Assembly: GCA_964636985.1 (NCBI GenBank)
Contig: CAZWSX010000005.1
Location: forward strand, 247,783-311,782
Reading direction: 5' to 3'
DNA: 64,000 nt
From: CAZWSX01 sp964636985
GTDB lineage: Bacteria; Planctomycetota; Planctomycetia; Pirellulales; Pirellulaceae
Below are positions 52,771-63,500 of this stretch, piece by piece (the first letter of the stretch is position 1; each line of letters begins with the position of its first letter). The position numbers and the translations under genes are program-made. Under the pieces are notes generated by a model. It did not search any database and was not told where the DNA came from. It saw only the letters and a program-made list of their open reading frames with translations.

Positions 52771-52948
52771 GGTCGCCATTTGCAGCCTGAGATGCCTTCG
52801 CTTAAAGCCGCAGCCGGTTCGGGCAAGCAGAAAATTGGCTCCCCCTAAAGGTAAGAGCCCCCAATTTTCAGCTTGCCCAAAACGCTGTCGCTCCGGCTTG
52901 GCGGCTTTTGGTCGCGAGCATCAGGCCGCACGAGGCGACCTGAATCAC
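52771..52948 (+). repeat. Structured leader repeat, copy 2
   Basis: The second copy of the ~180-base repeat at 50543, in the same orientation. The hairpin GGGCAAGCAGAAAATTGG against CCAATTTTCAGCTTGCCC has one mismatch here. The loop plus 3' arm, about 41 bases, is identical to copy 1, while the flanks differ at many positions. The second stem, GGTCGC with GCGACC, is kept. It ends 20 bases before ATG 52969. Confidence 0.85.
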
Positions 52949-52968
52949 AACCAAGAAAGGACGACGTT

Positions 52969-53445
52969 ATGACGAACCAACCGAACGACCAACACCTTCG
53001 CGACGACACAAGCCACGCGGACGAACCACCTATCGAACACACCAAGATTCGCTACCGCGTTTGGCCGGACCAAGACGGTGTCGACGATACGTTCGAGGTC
53101 GAGTCCAAGATCGAAGGAGGCCGGATCGCTTGGACTGCGTACTGGAAGTACGACATGCCGCCCGAAGCGGAGCGGCGAGCTAAACGTCACGCACGCTTGG
53201 TCGCCCAGTTCCTGGAATTGATCGCAAACAATAGCATCTACCTCGACCTCCGCCAACTGAATCGAGAAGTTCTTCACTGGCGAATCGTTCACGGAGTCGA
53301 GTACATGCGGAGAAACTATCCCACCCTGTCGGAACCAGAGATCCTCGCGTTTTTTCATCGTGTCGGATACGACCAAGTCGATTCCTCGCTGGATGACTAT
53401 TCATTGCTATGCCGTTACGAAGAGCTACTGAACAAGACCGCGTGA
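52969..53445 (+). CDS. Hypothetical protein downstream of leader repeat copy 2
   Basis: A 158-residue protein. The N-terminus is polar and acidic (PNDQHLRDDTSHADEPP). The rest looks alpha/beta with RYRVWPDQDGVDDTFEVESK and a helical C-terminus (PTLSEPEILAFFHRVGYDQV). AAAGGACGACG precedes ATG 52969. Like the small gene at 50744, it follows a copy of the structured repeat and is followed by a strong hairpin. No family is recognised. Confidence 0.65.
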   Translation: MTNQPNDQHLRDDTSHADEPPIEHTKIRYRVWPDQDGVDDTFEVESKIEGGRIAWTAYWKYDMPPEAERRAKRHARLVAQFLELIANNSIYLDLRQLNREVLHWRIVHGVEYMRRNYPTLSEPEILAFFHRVGYDQVDSSLDDYSLLCRYEELLNKTA

Positions 53446-53460
53446 ATGCGGCGGAGCTCT

Positions 53461-53491
53461 GCGGGAGTCTTTTGATCCGAACGACTCCCGC
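53461..53491 (+). terminator. Perfect 9-bp stem-loop after the small gene
   Basis: GCGGGAGTC pairs with GACTCCCGC around 13 bases, 15 bases after the stop at 53445, followed by CACTCTTTA. Confidence 0.6.
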
Positions 53492-53557
53492 CACTCTTTA
53501 CCTTGGGCGTGGTTTGCACCCGCCCGCTTTGATAACAGAAACGCCGCCATGGTCTCT

Positions 53558-53654
53558 CAAAGTGGGCTTCAGTATCCTCGTTTTCCAAAGTCGACTTCAG
53601 TTGTGCCCAAAGTCCTCTTCAGAAAATGGCACTTTTGCCAAAGTCGAGTGCAGT
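53558..53654 (+). repeat. Four direct repeats CAAAGT-N4-TTCAG
   Basis: Units start at 53558, 53586, 53608 and 53639, each CAAAGT, four variable bases and TTCAG (the last has TGCAG). Spacing is 28, 22 and 31 bases, close to integral helical turns. No gene overlaps. The array may be binding sites for a replication or partition protein. Confidence 0.65.
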
Positions 53655-54127
53655 AAATGGCGGAAGTGTCGCCCTCTCTTTAACCAGCGATGCCGCGTCT
53701 CGCGGTCGTCCCGCATCGCTATGAGCATCGTCGCGGCGGTGACGGCTTGGATGTGGGACTGGCGCCGTATATGATTCCAAGTGTCGTCACCGCACGCTGG
53801 CTCCAACCATTGGCTCGGCCGCAGTCGGCTCGTTCATTCTTTGATGACTTTTGAAGCTAGCCGACTGTTTTTGTCGTCGCCAAACGCGACGCCAAACTGA
53901 CCTTCGGTCAGTTGCCCGACTGTGGCCAATCGGCATCGCTTGCGTGAGCGGGCGGCGCGTCGTCGCCTCACCCCCCTCATGGCGATTCTGAATTGCCACC
54001 AGCGTTCTCGGAGTATCAGACGTCTTCCCTTAGCAGTGCTAAGGATAGTTTTACGGTAAAACTGCCGCTCAGCAGTCTTTCCGGATGGCCAACTGGCAGG
54101 CTGAATAGCCGCGCTGTTGCATGTCCG

Positions 54128-54181
54128 GCTGACATGTTTGCTTGCTGACATGTCAGCATGTTTACATGCTTACAAGCTTGT
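54128..54181. promoter_or_regulatory. Palindrome cluster upstream of parA
   Basis: TGCTGACATGTCAGCA (54143-54158) is a perfect 16-bp palindrome. GCTGACATGT is repeated directly at 54128 and 54144. AGCATG-TTTA-CATGCT follows (54155-54170) and ACAAGCTTGT (54172-54181) is another perfect palindrome. It lies 130 bases before parA and is a candidate partition site or operator. Confidence 0.55.
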
Positions 54182-54310
54182 TTTCGAACAAACTTTCTTG
54201 TCGGCTGGCAATTGTGATGCGAGGCTTTCTGACAGGCTGAGCAACTGGCTGCGCAGTCGGCAAGATTTTCTACTTGCCAACATGGTGCGAACCGTGCTAC
54301 GGCTCGTCCC

Positions 54311-54970
54311 ATGATCATTGTCGTCGCCAACAGCAAGGGAGGAGTCGGAAAGAGCACGGTCGCCGCGCATCTGGCGGCCTGGCTGTGCGAGCAGGGGCAC
54401 TCCGTTTGCCTGGCCGACTGCGATACCCAGTCCAGCAGCAGCGCATGGATTCGCGAAGCCTATCCCCAAATCAAAGCCGTTCGACTCAATAGTCCCGACG
54501 AGATCATTGAGGACTTACCGGGCCTCGGCGCCGAATTCGATTATGTCGTGGCCGATGGCCCTGGCAGCCAAAACGAAACGAGCCGCGCGCTGCTGATGCG
54601 GGCAGATCTAGCGATTGTGCCTGCCAAGGCGTCCATGCTGGAAGTCCGCGCACTGTCGATCGCGACCAAGGTTCTTCGCCAGGCCCAGGATGTGCGCAAA
54701 GGTGTTCCGCCAGCCGTGATTGTTCTGAGCATGATTGGCAAAACCCACAGGCTCACGCAGGACATGAAGGACGCCGCCCACGCATTGCAACTGCCGTTGG
54801 CGTCGACCGCCTTGACATTGCGTCAAGCCTACGCCGATGCGCCGGGCCAAGGAACGGTCGTCTGGAAGATGGGAGCCCGCGCTTCTAAAGCCGCCAAGGA
54901 AATCCAATATCTCTTCCGCGAATTGGTGCCGCAGGCCGTTCGCGCGAAGGGAACACCAAAACCCAAGTGA
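54311..54970 (+). CDS. parA: ParA/MinD-type partition ATPase
   Basis: A 219-residue Walker-type ATPase, small ParA class. The deviant Walker A is NSKGGVGKST (8-17). CLADCDTQSSSSAW and YVVADGPGSQ supply the A' and B elements. It would drive segregation of the element when it replicates autonomously. A basic tail ends RAKGTPKPK. It is followed after 16 bases by a small gene, typical of parA plus a small centromere-binding partner. There is a dense palindrome cluster upstream. Confidence 0.9.
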   Translation: MIIVVANSKGGVGKSTVAAHLAAWLCEQGHSVCLADCDTQSSSSAWIREAYPQIKAVRLNSPDEIIEDLPGLGAEFDYVVADGPGSQNETSRALLMRADLAIVPAKASMLEVRALSIATKVLRQAQDVRKGVPPAVIVLSMIGKTHRLTQDMKDAAHALQLPLASTALTLRQAYADAPGQGTVVWKMGARASKAAKEIQYLFRELVPQAVRAKGTPKPK

Positions 54971-54986
54971 ATGAGGAGGTCGTATC

Positions 54987-55295
54987 ATGGCCGAACGTCG
55001 CACTTTAGTCCAAGGAGTTGTCGATCAAGAACCGCCCCGTGAGGAGATCGACGCCTTCGTGTACGGACCCAAGTCCAAGCCGCGCGCGCAGCCCGCCGCA
55101 CTGGAATCAACAGGTATCTTGCCGCAGTTCTTTGGCCGAGTCCCACTTACCACCCGTGTTTCGCCGGAGGTCGCTTCGTCGGTCAAACGTGCGTCGCTCA
55201 CGCGCCAGCTCGACGGCCAGGAGCCGTATCATGTCCAGGAGATTATGGAGGAAGCGCTTGTAACCTGGCTGCAGAGCAATGGATACGTGAAATAG
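54987..55295 (+). CDS. Small partner protein of ParA
   Basis: A 102-residue protein. The N-terminus (residues 1-45) is flexible and charged; the C-terminal half (VPLTTRVSPEVASSVKRASL, then VQEIMEEALVTWLQSNGY) could form the strand-helix-helix of a ribbon-helix-helix DNA-binding domain, as in ParG-like partners. TGAGGAGGTC stands before the ATG. It lies 16 bases after parA. The ribbon-helix-helix call is from pattern only. Confidence 0.72.
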   Translation: MAERRTLVQGVVDQEPPREEIDAFVYGPKSKPRAQPAALESTGILPQFFGRVPLTTRVSPEVASSVKRASLTRQLDGQEPYHVQEIMEEALVTWLQSNGYVK

Positions 55296-55306
55296 CCTTG
55301 ATGTCC

Positions 55307-56428
55307 TCACCTAGGACTGCCCCGCCGTTCGTACCACTTTCGGCAGAAGCCCAGGAATGCCGCATCGCGATTGCGTGGTGCTTCCGTGATCCAATCAAGC
55401 CACTCGCGTTCCAAATAGTTCACATCCCAGCCAGGAGCTAGTGTTCGAGCCTCCTCATAAGTCTCGGACGACAAACGGATCGTTGAATTAACGGACGGCA
55501 ACTTGCAGAACATGGTACCTCGGTTACCGAAGATAATCATTTCGTCTGATTCCCAGCGGATGGAGTAATCCGGCATGTGGGAGTGGGCCATATCCTCCTC
55601 AATGATCGTTGAGATGAGCCGCCTGAACTCCTTGGAGGTCGAGAAAGAGCCACACTTCTTTTGGAGCTTTTCCAAGGAGATGCGCCATTCGGGCTGCCGC
55701 CCACAATGCTTCCGGGCAAGCTCGTACATGCGTCTTTCGAGCGGTTTTCGGAGGCGAAAATAGTCCCGATGAAGGGTGAGCACTTCGCTCCGTTCGATCG
55801 CGTTGAAGACCCAATCGGAGAGTTTGATTTCAACTTCCTGCATTCTTCCGTCGCGCTCTTCTTTAACGATCTTGGCCGATTCAATCAGGCCGAAGGTCTC
55901 GAAGATTTCCTTGCCACCCGTGACGATGTTCGTGCTGATCCGTGTTCCGGCCAGGCGCTCCATTGCCGCCTTAACGGCTTCGTATCCCTGACCATTGGTC
56001 ATTCGGTTGGTGGCCAATAGCAAATCGTGGGCCTTGAACCGGACGATCTGAGATACCTGCTTGCCGGCATTGATGCCGGCCATCAACTGGCTAATGCAGT
56101 AGATCAAAATGTCACGGTCATGAACGGTGGCCAAGCCGTCCGCCGAGGGCTTAATCTCGACGTACACGTCTCCATGTTCGTAGCGACGGACACTGAGATC
56201 CGGCTTCGTCGAAAGCGAGAAGATGGGATGCTCCATCGGGGCCACGTCTGACTTGATGGCAGCGTCGAAGATGTCGCAGACGAAGAAGTCGGGCTGCGAC
56301 CGCCGGTCCGGGAGAAGAGGTGAGCGAGCAGGCGGAACGGCAGGCGCTACCTCCGTATTACTGTCACAGGTAGGCGTCGGTGAATGGAACTCCAAAAGAG
56401 GAAGGGTCATGAAGGGACCATTCGACAT
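55307..56428 (-). CDS. repA: Plasmid replication initiator RepA (iteron-binding)
   Basis: A 373-residue initiator of the plasmid RepA/RPA family: an N-terminal Pro-rich section, then HPIFSLSTKPDLSVRRYEHG, DRDILIYCISQLMAGINAGK, FGLIESAKIV and a winged-helix-type second half (RRMYELARKHCGRQPEWRISL, LQKKCGSFSTSKEFRRLI). It would bind the six iterons in front and open the origin. Start codons are uncertain: ATG 56428 is used; ATG 56410 and GTG 56467 are in frame, and the last lies within iteron 2. It is convergent with the parA pair. Confidence 0.85.
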   Translation of the reverse strand: MSNGPFMTLPLLEFHSPTPTCDSNTEVAPAVPPARSPLLPDRRSQPDFFVCDIFDAAIKSDVAPMEHPIFSLSTKPDLSVRRYEHGDVYVEIKPSADGLATVHDRDILIYCISQLMAGINAGKQVSQIVRFKAHDLLLATNRMTNGQGYEAVKAAMERLAGTRISTNIVTGGKEIFETFGLIESAKIVKEERDGRMQEVEIKLSDWVFNAIERSEVLTLHRDYFRLRKPLERRMYELARKHCGRQPEWRISLEKLQKKCGSFSTSKEFRRLISTIIEEDMAHSHMPDYSIRWESDEMIIFGNRGTMFCKLPSVNSTIRLSSETYEEARTLAPGWDVNYLEREWLDWITEAPRNRDAAFLGFCRKWYERRGSPR

Positions 56429-56561
56429 TTCACCCACCGAGTCAAGTAGTTTCGATAGATCACCCACCCTTTCGATGTTTCACCCACCTGGGGCCGTTTT
56501 TCGATATTTCACACACCGCCGTTCGATGGTTTACCCACCCTGTTTCGACATTTCACCCACC
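56421..56561 (+). repeat. Six 18-bp iterons, candidate replication origin
   Basis: Direct repeats with consensus TTCGAYRTTTCACCCACC start at 56421, 56451, 56471, 56500, 56522 and 56544. The first and last are identical; the others differ at a few positions but keep TTCGA and CACC. Start-to-start spacing is 30, 20, 29, 22 and 22 bases. Such arrays upstream of repA are iteron origins. Confidence 0.88.
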
Positions 56562-57530
56562 GGGCGTTCCCAAAAGCGTCGGCACTTCAATAGCTTGCGC
56601 GCCGTCGTCCACAGCGTAACTCCTATCTAACACAAGTACTTAACTCTCTCTGCAGAAGTAGAACTGCTGTGCAACATCGCGGGGATTTTTATCCATCCAG
56701 TAGGGTGAACGACTGATCGCAACTCGGACTATGAAGCCATCATGAAGATGGATCTCTTAGCAGGATGGTGCTAGCGCAGTCGCTGCACCTCATCTTTAGC
56801 GCTAGAGCCTGAAAATATGGTTCAGGAAGAAAGGAAGGAGGCTATGCTGCTCCCCTGGTAACAAGAACCATTTCACAACCGATCAGCTCAACACCAGAAC
56901 GGTTATCAACACCAGTAAAGCGATTCGAGTCCGAGTTCATCGACAAAAGCGGCAAAAAACCCACATTTCTGTGAGCTCCGGTCGTCAGCAATTTCGATCG
57001 ATCGCTTCCAAATTCGAGAATGGCCACGGAACCGATATTACTCGCGATAAGAATCCTTGAAACTTTCTGTGGCGTCTTTTCAACCAATCCATCACTAGCA
57101 ATAGAACGTTACTCGCTGCATTATCGTCGTAGTTTCGTCGAGGTTTTCTCGTGGCTCTCAATCGCGCGCTGTGGCTGAATTGCCGCCGCTCGAAAAATTC
57201 TCACATTGGAGGTTATTTACGCAGCCCAAAAGCAGGCTAGGATACGCCTCGCAATGGAGAAGGCAACTTCTCAATAAGGGGCGAAGTGGATTCGCCGCAG
57301 GATTGACCGATCGGGTTGGTGCCATCGGTAGGTGGCATACTCGGCATTGCCGAAGTGCGGGCAGTGATGCCTGTCTTGGGTGGGGTTCTTAAATCGTTTC
57401 TCGCCGTTGTTTTGTTCTAACTAAGACTTCGTTTCCAAGTCCTGGCGCATTCCTCCTCCTGCGCGTGGCTTGTGTTTCTTGAACACACCATGTTCGGCTG
57501 CGGAGAGCGTGCGCGCCTGTGAGGTGTCCC
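56562..57530. other. Gene-free region between iterons and the Rhs gene
   Basis: About 970 bases with no convincing gene. The sequence is AT-richer than the flanks. A minus-strand frame around 56842-57087 reads protein-like in part but has only a TTG start. The right end of the integrated element probably lies here; no copy of the tRNA-Leu end was found. Confidence 0.4.
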
Positions 57531-60500
57531 ATGCTAACGCTCGCCCGAAATATGCGCCAGTTGTGGAACAAACGAACGAAGGCCCGTCGCAGCAAAGTTG
57601 AGCGAAAGCTGTTCTTGGAAAGCTTGGAACGGCGGGAAGTCTTTGCTGCCCTTCCGGTCGGGATCGACGACCTCACGTACTCCACCGCGCTGGACACGAC
57701 CCTGACTGTCAGTTCAGGAAGCGGTGTGCTGGCCAACGATTTTCAAGTAGATAGCAATTCACTTACGGCGACACAAATTGCCGGACCGAGCCACGGTTCG
57801 CTGTCCAGCTTCAACAGCAACGGCTCGTTCACCTACGTGCCAACGACCGGTTACAAGGGGATCGATTCTTTCACTTATCGCGTGGACAGCGGAAGCGATC
57901 AAGGGAACACCGTGACGGTCAGCATTGCCGTCGGCACCGACATTAGCGCCCGCACCAATGCCGATAATATCTCCCAAAACGCCACCTTGCTCGACGGCGC
58001 CAATGTGATCACGCAGAGTTTGGGAAAGGATCTCAATCTCATCTATCGAAGCGACACGAGCCTGATTAAACCTATCATTGCGGTCGAAACGACGCTTCTC
58101 TCGGGCGCGAGCGTTCCCGACAGCATGAAGGCGGAATTGACGTTCAACGGCGTTTCCCAAGGCGTCGTTACGTACACGAATACCGGTCTCACGGCTGGAA
58201 CGCCACTGCGCTTTGCTCTGGCAGCAGATGGAACGGGCTTGTCGACGGGGATGTATAGCTGGTCGATGAAAATCACGGCTACTTACAGCGGCGTCGACCA
58301 TGATGTGACATTCACCGGCCAGCAAGCGATCGTGAATCGTTCCTCCAGCGAATTCGGCGACGGCTGGTGGCTTGATGGGCTCGATCGGCTTTACACGAGT
58401 GGTTCTGGCGCGTTGTTGGTCAAGGGCAACGGTGACGTTCTGTGGTTCGCCAGCAATGGTGCGGGAGGGTACAACGCCGCTGCAGGCGACAAGAATTTCT
58501 CAACGCTCACTTACGCTTCGAGCGTCTACACGCTGACCAGTAAAACTGGCGAACAAGAGTTCTTCGATTCCTCGGGCTATCTCACAAGCGTCGAGGATTC
58601 CAACAACACGGCCACGACGTTTACCTACTCAAGTGGTCGACTGACCACGATCACCGACCCGTTCAGCCGCACCACGTCGCTCACGTACACCAGCAGCAAG
58701 CTCTCCTCTGTCAGCGATATTGCCAGCCGCTCAACCGCGGTCACGATTTCCAGCGGCAAGCTGACGCAGGTCGATCTTCCGGACCCCGATGCCGGCGGAG
58801 CACTTACTTCTCCCCAGTGGAAATACACTTACGACGGCACGACCGGGCTGGCCAATAAACAGACCGATGCTCGCAACAACGACATCACGTACTCGTACAA
58901 CAGCACGAGCAAGCGCCTGGAGACGATCACGTATCCGGGCGGATCGACGTACCAGCTGCGCGCGCATCTCCCGTTCGGTCTCAAGACGGGCACTAGCAAT
59001 AGCATCGTCAAGATCGAGGACGTGAAGCCGTACTTCATCGATCAGTTGGGCAACACCTGGTACTTTCAATTGGACCGCTTTGGAAATGTCCGACAAACGA
59101 AGGACGTTTACGACGCCATTAACACGTCGTATCTCGATCCCAATGGCATGCTTTACAAGCTGGAAGCTGCCGATCCGGACGGAGCCGGCGCACTTACCAG
59201 CTCGACGACGAAGTTCGGCTACAACAGCAAGGAGGACCTCCTCAAGGCGATCAATGCCGATGGGACGTCCCGGTCGTACACCTACGATTCGACGCTCCAT
59301 CGCATGCTCACAGCGACTGATGAACTCGGCCGGGTGACGACGATGACGATCGATTCGTACGGTAACATGCTGACCAAGACCAACAACGCCAGCAAAACCT
59401 GGACCTACACCTACAATTCGCGCGGCCAAGTCTTAACCGAGACGACCCCAGACCCCGATGGAGGGGGAGGTCTTTCGGCTCTGGTGACGAGCTATGCCTA
59501 CGATTCGTATGGCCGGTTGGTAACGCTCACGAATCCCGATAGCACGACCAAGACCTACACCTACACGACCAGCGACCAGGTGGCGACGATCACGGATGAA
59601 CTAAGTCACGTCACGACAAACGCTTACGACAATCTCGACCGATTGACGAGCATCACGGGCGCGGACCCTGACGGTGGCGGAGCTCTCAGCGCTCCCGTCA
59701 CGAGCTTCCAGTATGACGCCAACGGCAACCGAACGAAGGTCACCGACGCGCTGGGGAATGCGACCGACTACACCTACAACTCCCTGAACTACCTGACCCA
59801 GCAACAAGGCGCGGACCCTGACGGAGCCGGAAGTCTCGGTCGTCTCACGACAACCTATACCGTCGACGCGATGGGGAATCGGACCGGCAAAACCAGCCCC
59901 GACATGATGAGTGGTTCGCTGATCATGACTTACGATGCATACGGTCGCTTGACCGCGACGGACTGGAAAGTTTCAACGTTTAGCAAGTGGACGGATTCTA
60001 CCGAGTTCGACAAAATCGGCCGCAAAACCAAGCATACAGACAAGTTAGGCCGCGTGGAAACTTGGGATTACAACAACCGCGACCAGGTCACCAAATATAT
60101 CAACAACAAGCCAGTATCGGGATCTGCGGCGGAATCGACGTATACCTACGATGCGGCGGGGCAAGTCCTCACATCAACCGACTTCCGCGGCTACACGACG
60201 ACCTACTCCTACGATTCGATTGGTCAGCTCATCAAAACGATACTCCCAGATCCCGATGGCAGCAGCGGCAGCGCGTACTCGTCGATCCTCCAATACGGTT
60301 ACGACTATATCGGCCGCAAAACCACCGAAACCGATCCATTGGGGCGGGTCACGACCACCGCCTACAATTCGCGCGGGTGGGTGAGCAGCGTGACGAGACC
60401 CGACCCCGACGGGGCGGGGGGAGCATCAGCGCCGGTCACAAGCTATACCTATCTGAATAATGGCTTATTGAGCACGGTGACCGATCCGCTCAGTCACGTT

Positions 60501-63500
60501 ACGACCTACGCCTACGACAACCTCGACCGCAAGACAAGCGTGACAGCGCCCGACCCTGATGGTGGCGGAGCACTTACATCTCCCGTCACATCATGGACTT
60601 ACGACGCGGTAGGGAATATCCTGACGGTGACGGATCCCCTCAGCCACGTCACGACATATGCTTACGACAACATCTACCGCCAAACATCCGTGACGCTAGC
60701 TGACCCTGATGGCGCCGGAGCGCTCACTTCGCCCGTCACGACCAATGTATACAACTCCGATGGGTTGCTCTACCAGGTCACCGACCCGATGAGCCATACC
60801 ACGACGTACGCCTACGACACTCGGGGACGTGTGACGACCATGACGGACAACGCGGGGAACGTCACGACAACGGCCTACAACGACAAGGACCAAGTCACCA
60901 GCGTGACGACTCCCGACCCCGATGGGGCCGGAGGAGTGACGGCATCGGTAACCAGTTACACCTACGACATCTTCGGTCACGCGGCGACCATGACGGATGC
61001 GCTCAATGGCGTCACGACGACCACGTACGACGCGATGGGGAACGTTACCTCCTACGACGATCCCGACGGCAATACGACGACCTGGACGTACGACGGCCTA
61101 GGGCGCAAGATCACCGACACAAACGAACTGGGTAAGACCCGGTACACCTTCTACGACATGGCGGGGAATGTCGCCCGGACGATCAACCGCAACGGGAAGG
61201 CCATCCAGTACTTCTACGACGATCTCGATCGTCGCATCTACGAGCAGTGGTATGACAGTGCTTCGTCCCCTCCAACCGCTACCGATGTGACGACGGTGCA
61301 AGGTGCGACTGGCGCCACGAATGAAGTGCAGCGAGTCGGCTATTCTGGTTCCGTCTTTGGGGGGAGCTTCACGCTGACGTTTAATGGCCAGACGACGGGG
61401 ACCATCGCTCACGACGCCAGCGCGGCGGTAGTGTTGTCGGCGTTGGAAGCCCTCTCGAATATCGGGGTCGGCGACGTAGCGGTGACCAAAGTCGGCGGAA
61501 CTAATCCCTGGCTTTGGGAAATCACATTCCAAGGCGCGTTGGCTCAAACCAACGTCGCGCAAGTCACCGTCAACACGGGCGGCTTGGCGGCCATGCCGTC
61601 GGCCTCGGCCAGCACGAGCACGGTAACCCAAGGTGCTGCACCAGGGAATGAAGTCCAGACGATCACGATTGCCAATGCGACGGGCGGAACGTTCCGGCTC
61701 GCCTACGACAGTGTCTCGACGACCGACCTCGCCTACAACGCTTCGACAAGTACCGTGCAATCGGCACTGCAAGCTCTCTCGAACATCGGCAGCGGCAATG
61801 TCGCCGTCACGGGGAGCGCGGGGAACTACACGATCACGTTCCAAGGGGCGCTCGCCGGAACGAATGTGCTGTCACTCGGGAGCGACCCTTCCAAGCTGAT
61901 CGCAGGCACGCTCAACCGAACCTTGACTTACGCCTATGATGCCGCGAGCCGACTCTCTAGCGTCGACGATCCGGCGGCCAACTACACGTACACGTACGAT
62001 AACCTTGGACGCGTCACGAGCACAACGCAAACCATCGCTGGGCTAACGCCCACCGTCACGTACGCCAGCACCTTCGATGCTGCAAGCAATCGCACGCAGT
62101 TGGCGACGACGCTTGGCTCCACGGCCGACTTCAAGAACACGTACACCTTCGACAATCTCAATCGGCTGACGACGGTGAAGCAGGAAGGCCAAGGGGGTGG
62201 CAACACACTAGCGACGAAACTGGTCGACTTCGCCTACAACAAACTGAACCAGTTCACGCAGATCGACCGCTACCAGAACACGGGGCGGACGAATGAAGTG
62301 GCGGGCACGGCATTCACGTACGACACGAACAATCGCGTTACGGGAATCGCGCATACGCAAAGTTCGACGAACCTAGGAACCTATGCCTACACCTACGACA
62401 ACGCGAGTCGGTTCACCCAGATCGCGTATACGAATGGAACCTCGGCCTGGAACTCGAGCGACGACTTCACGCACGACAAGAACAACCAACTGACAGGGGC
62501 CGACTACGACAACCAGACCGATGACACCTTCACCTACGACGCCAATGGCAACCGGACGGCGAGAAACGGTACGAGCACCACGGTCACGTCCAACAATCGG
62601 ATCAGCACCGACGGGACCTACAACTACACCTACGACGACGAAGGAAACAGGCTGACCCGCACCAAAATCAGCGATAGCTCCAAGGAAGAATACACCTGGG
62701 ATCATCGCAATCGGCTCACTGGGGTGACCTACAAGAACTCCGGCGGCGCAGTTCTCAAGACGGTTACGTACGCCAACGACGTCTACAACCAATTTGTTCG
62801 AAGGACGTACGATGCAGATGGTCCTGGTGCAGGGGCGGCGGTTGACCGGTTCTTTAGCCACTTCGACGGCCAAGTTCAGCTGCAATTGGAGGGAGCCGCT
62901 GCCAGTACCCTCAGTCACCGCTATCTGTGGGGGCCGCAGACCGATCAACTCTTGGCTGATGAAAATGTCAGCAGCTTGGGATCCGCCGGAAACATTCTCT
63001 GGACATTGGCCGATCACGTGGGGACAATAAAAGATATCGCCGACCAAAATGAAAGCACGTATGCCACCACGGTGACTAACCATCGTGTTTTCAACGCCTT
63101 CGGTTCATTGACAAGTGAAACAAACAGCGCTGCGGGCGAAGTCTTCGCCTTCACTGGACGAATGCTCGACGACGTCACTGGTCTACAGAATAATCTCAAC
63201 CGCTGGTACGACCCCGCCCTTGGCCAGTGGATGAGCGAAGATCCAATTGAGTTCGACGCAGCGGACGCGAACTTGCGACGTTATGTCCACAACGATGCAC
63301 TACGACTAAGGGATTCCGCTGGATTAGATGATGACAAACTTGCCGATGGAATAGTTTTTGAATCGCCTTATGAGATCACGTGGGAACACTTCAAAGGGAC
63401 AATTACAGGAGGTTCGGCAGTAGGCGCCACGTCATATGTCGGAAACAAATGGGTTGGAAAGACCAATAAGATCAGCGTAATTAAATCTAAGACCGGAAGC

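Noticed and set aside
52182..52826. 214-codon minus-strand frame over 52.2-52.8 kb
   Set aside because: It runs antisense through the reductase end, the small gene at 52395 and copy 2 of the leader repeat, all better supported.
53558..56561. CRISPR array reading of the CAAAGT repeats and the repA iterons
   Set aside because: Units are 16-18 bases with 4-14 bases of variable sequence between, far too short for CRISPR repeats and spacers; no cas gene is present.
56842..57087. Minus-strand frame of 81 codons that reads partly like a protein
   Set aside because: It only starts with TTG, has a stop just upstream and no ribosome site; it may be a gene fragment, so it is not called.
57428..57451. 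Weak likeness to the tRNA-Leu 3' end (TTCCAAGTCCTGG and CGCATTCC) as a right attachment site
   Set aside because: Several mismatches and a gap; it is no better than chance and cannot define the junction.
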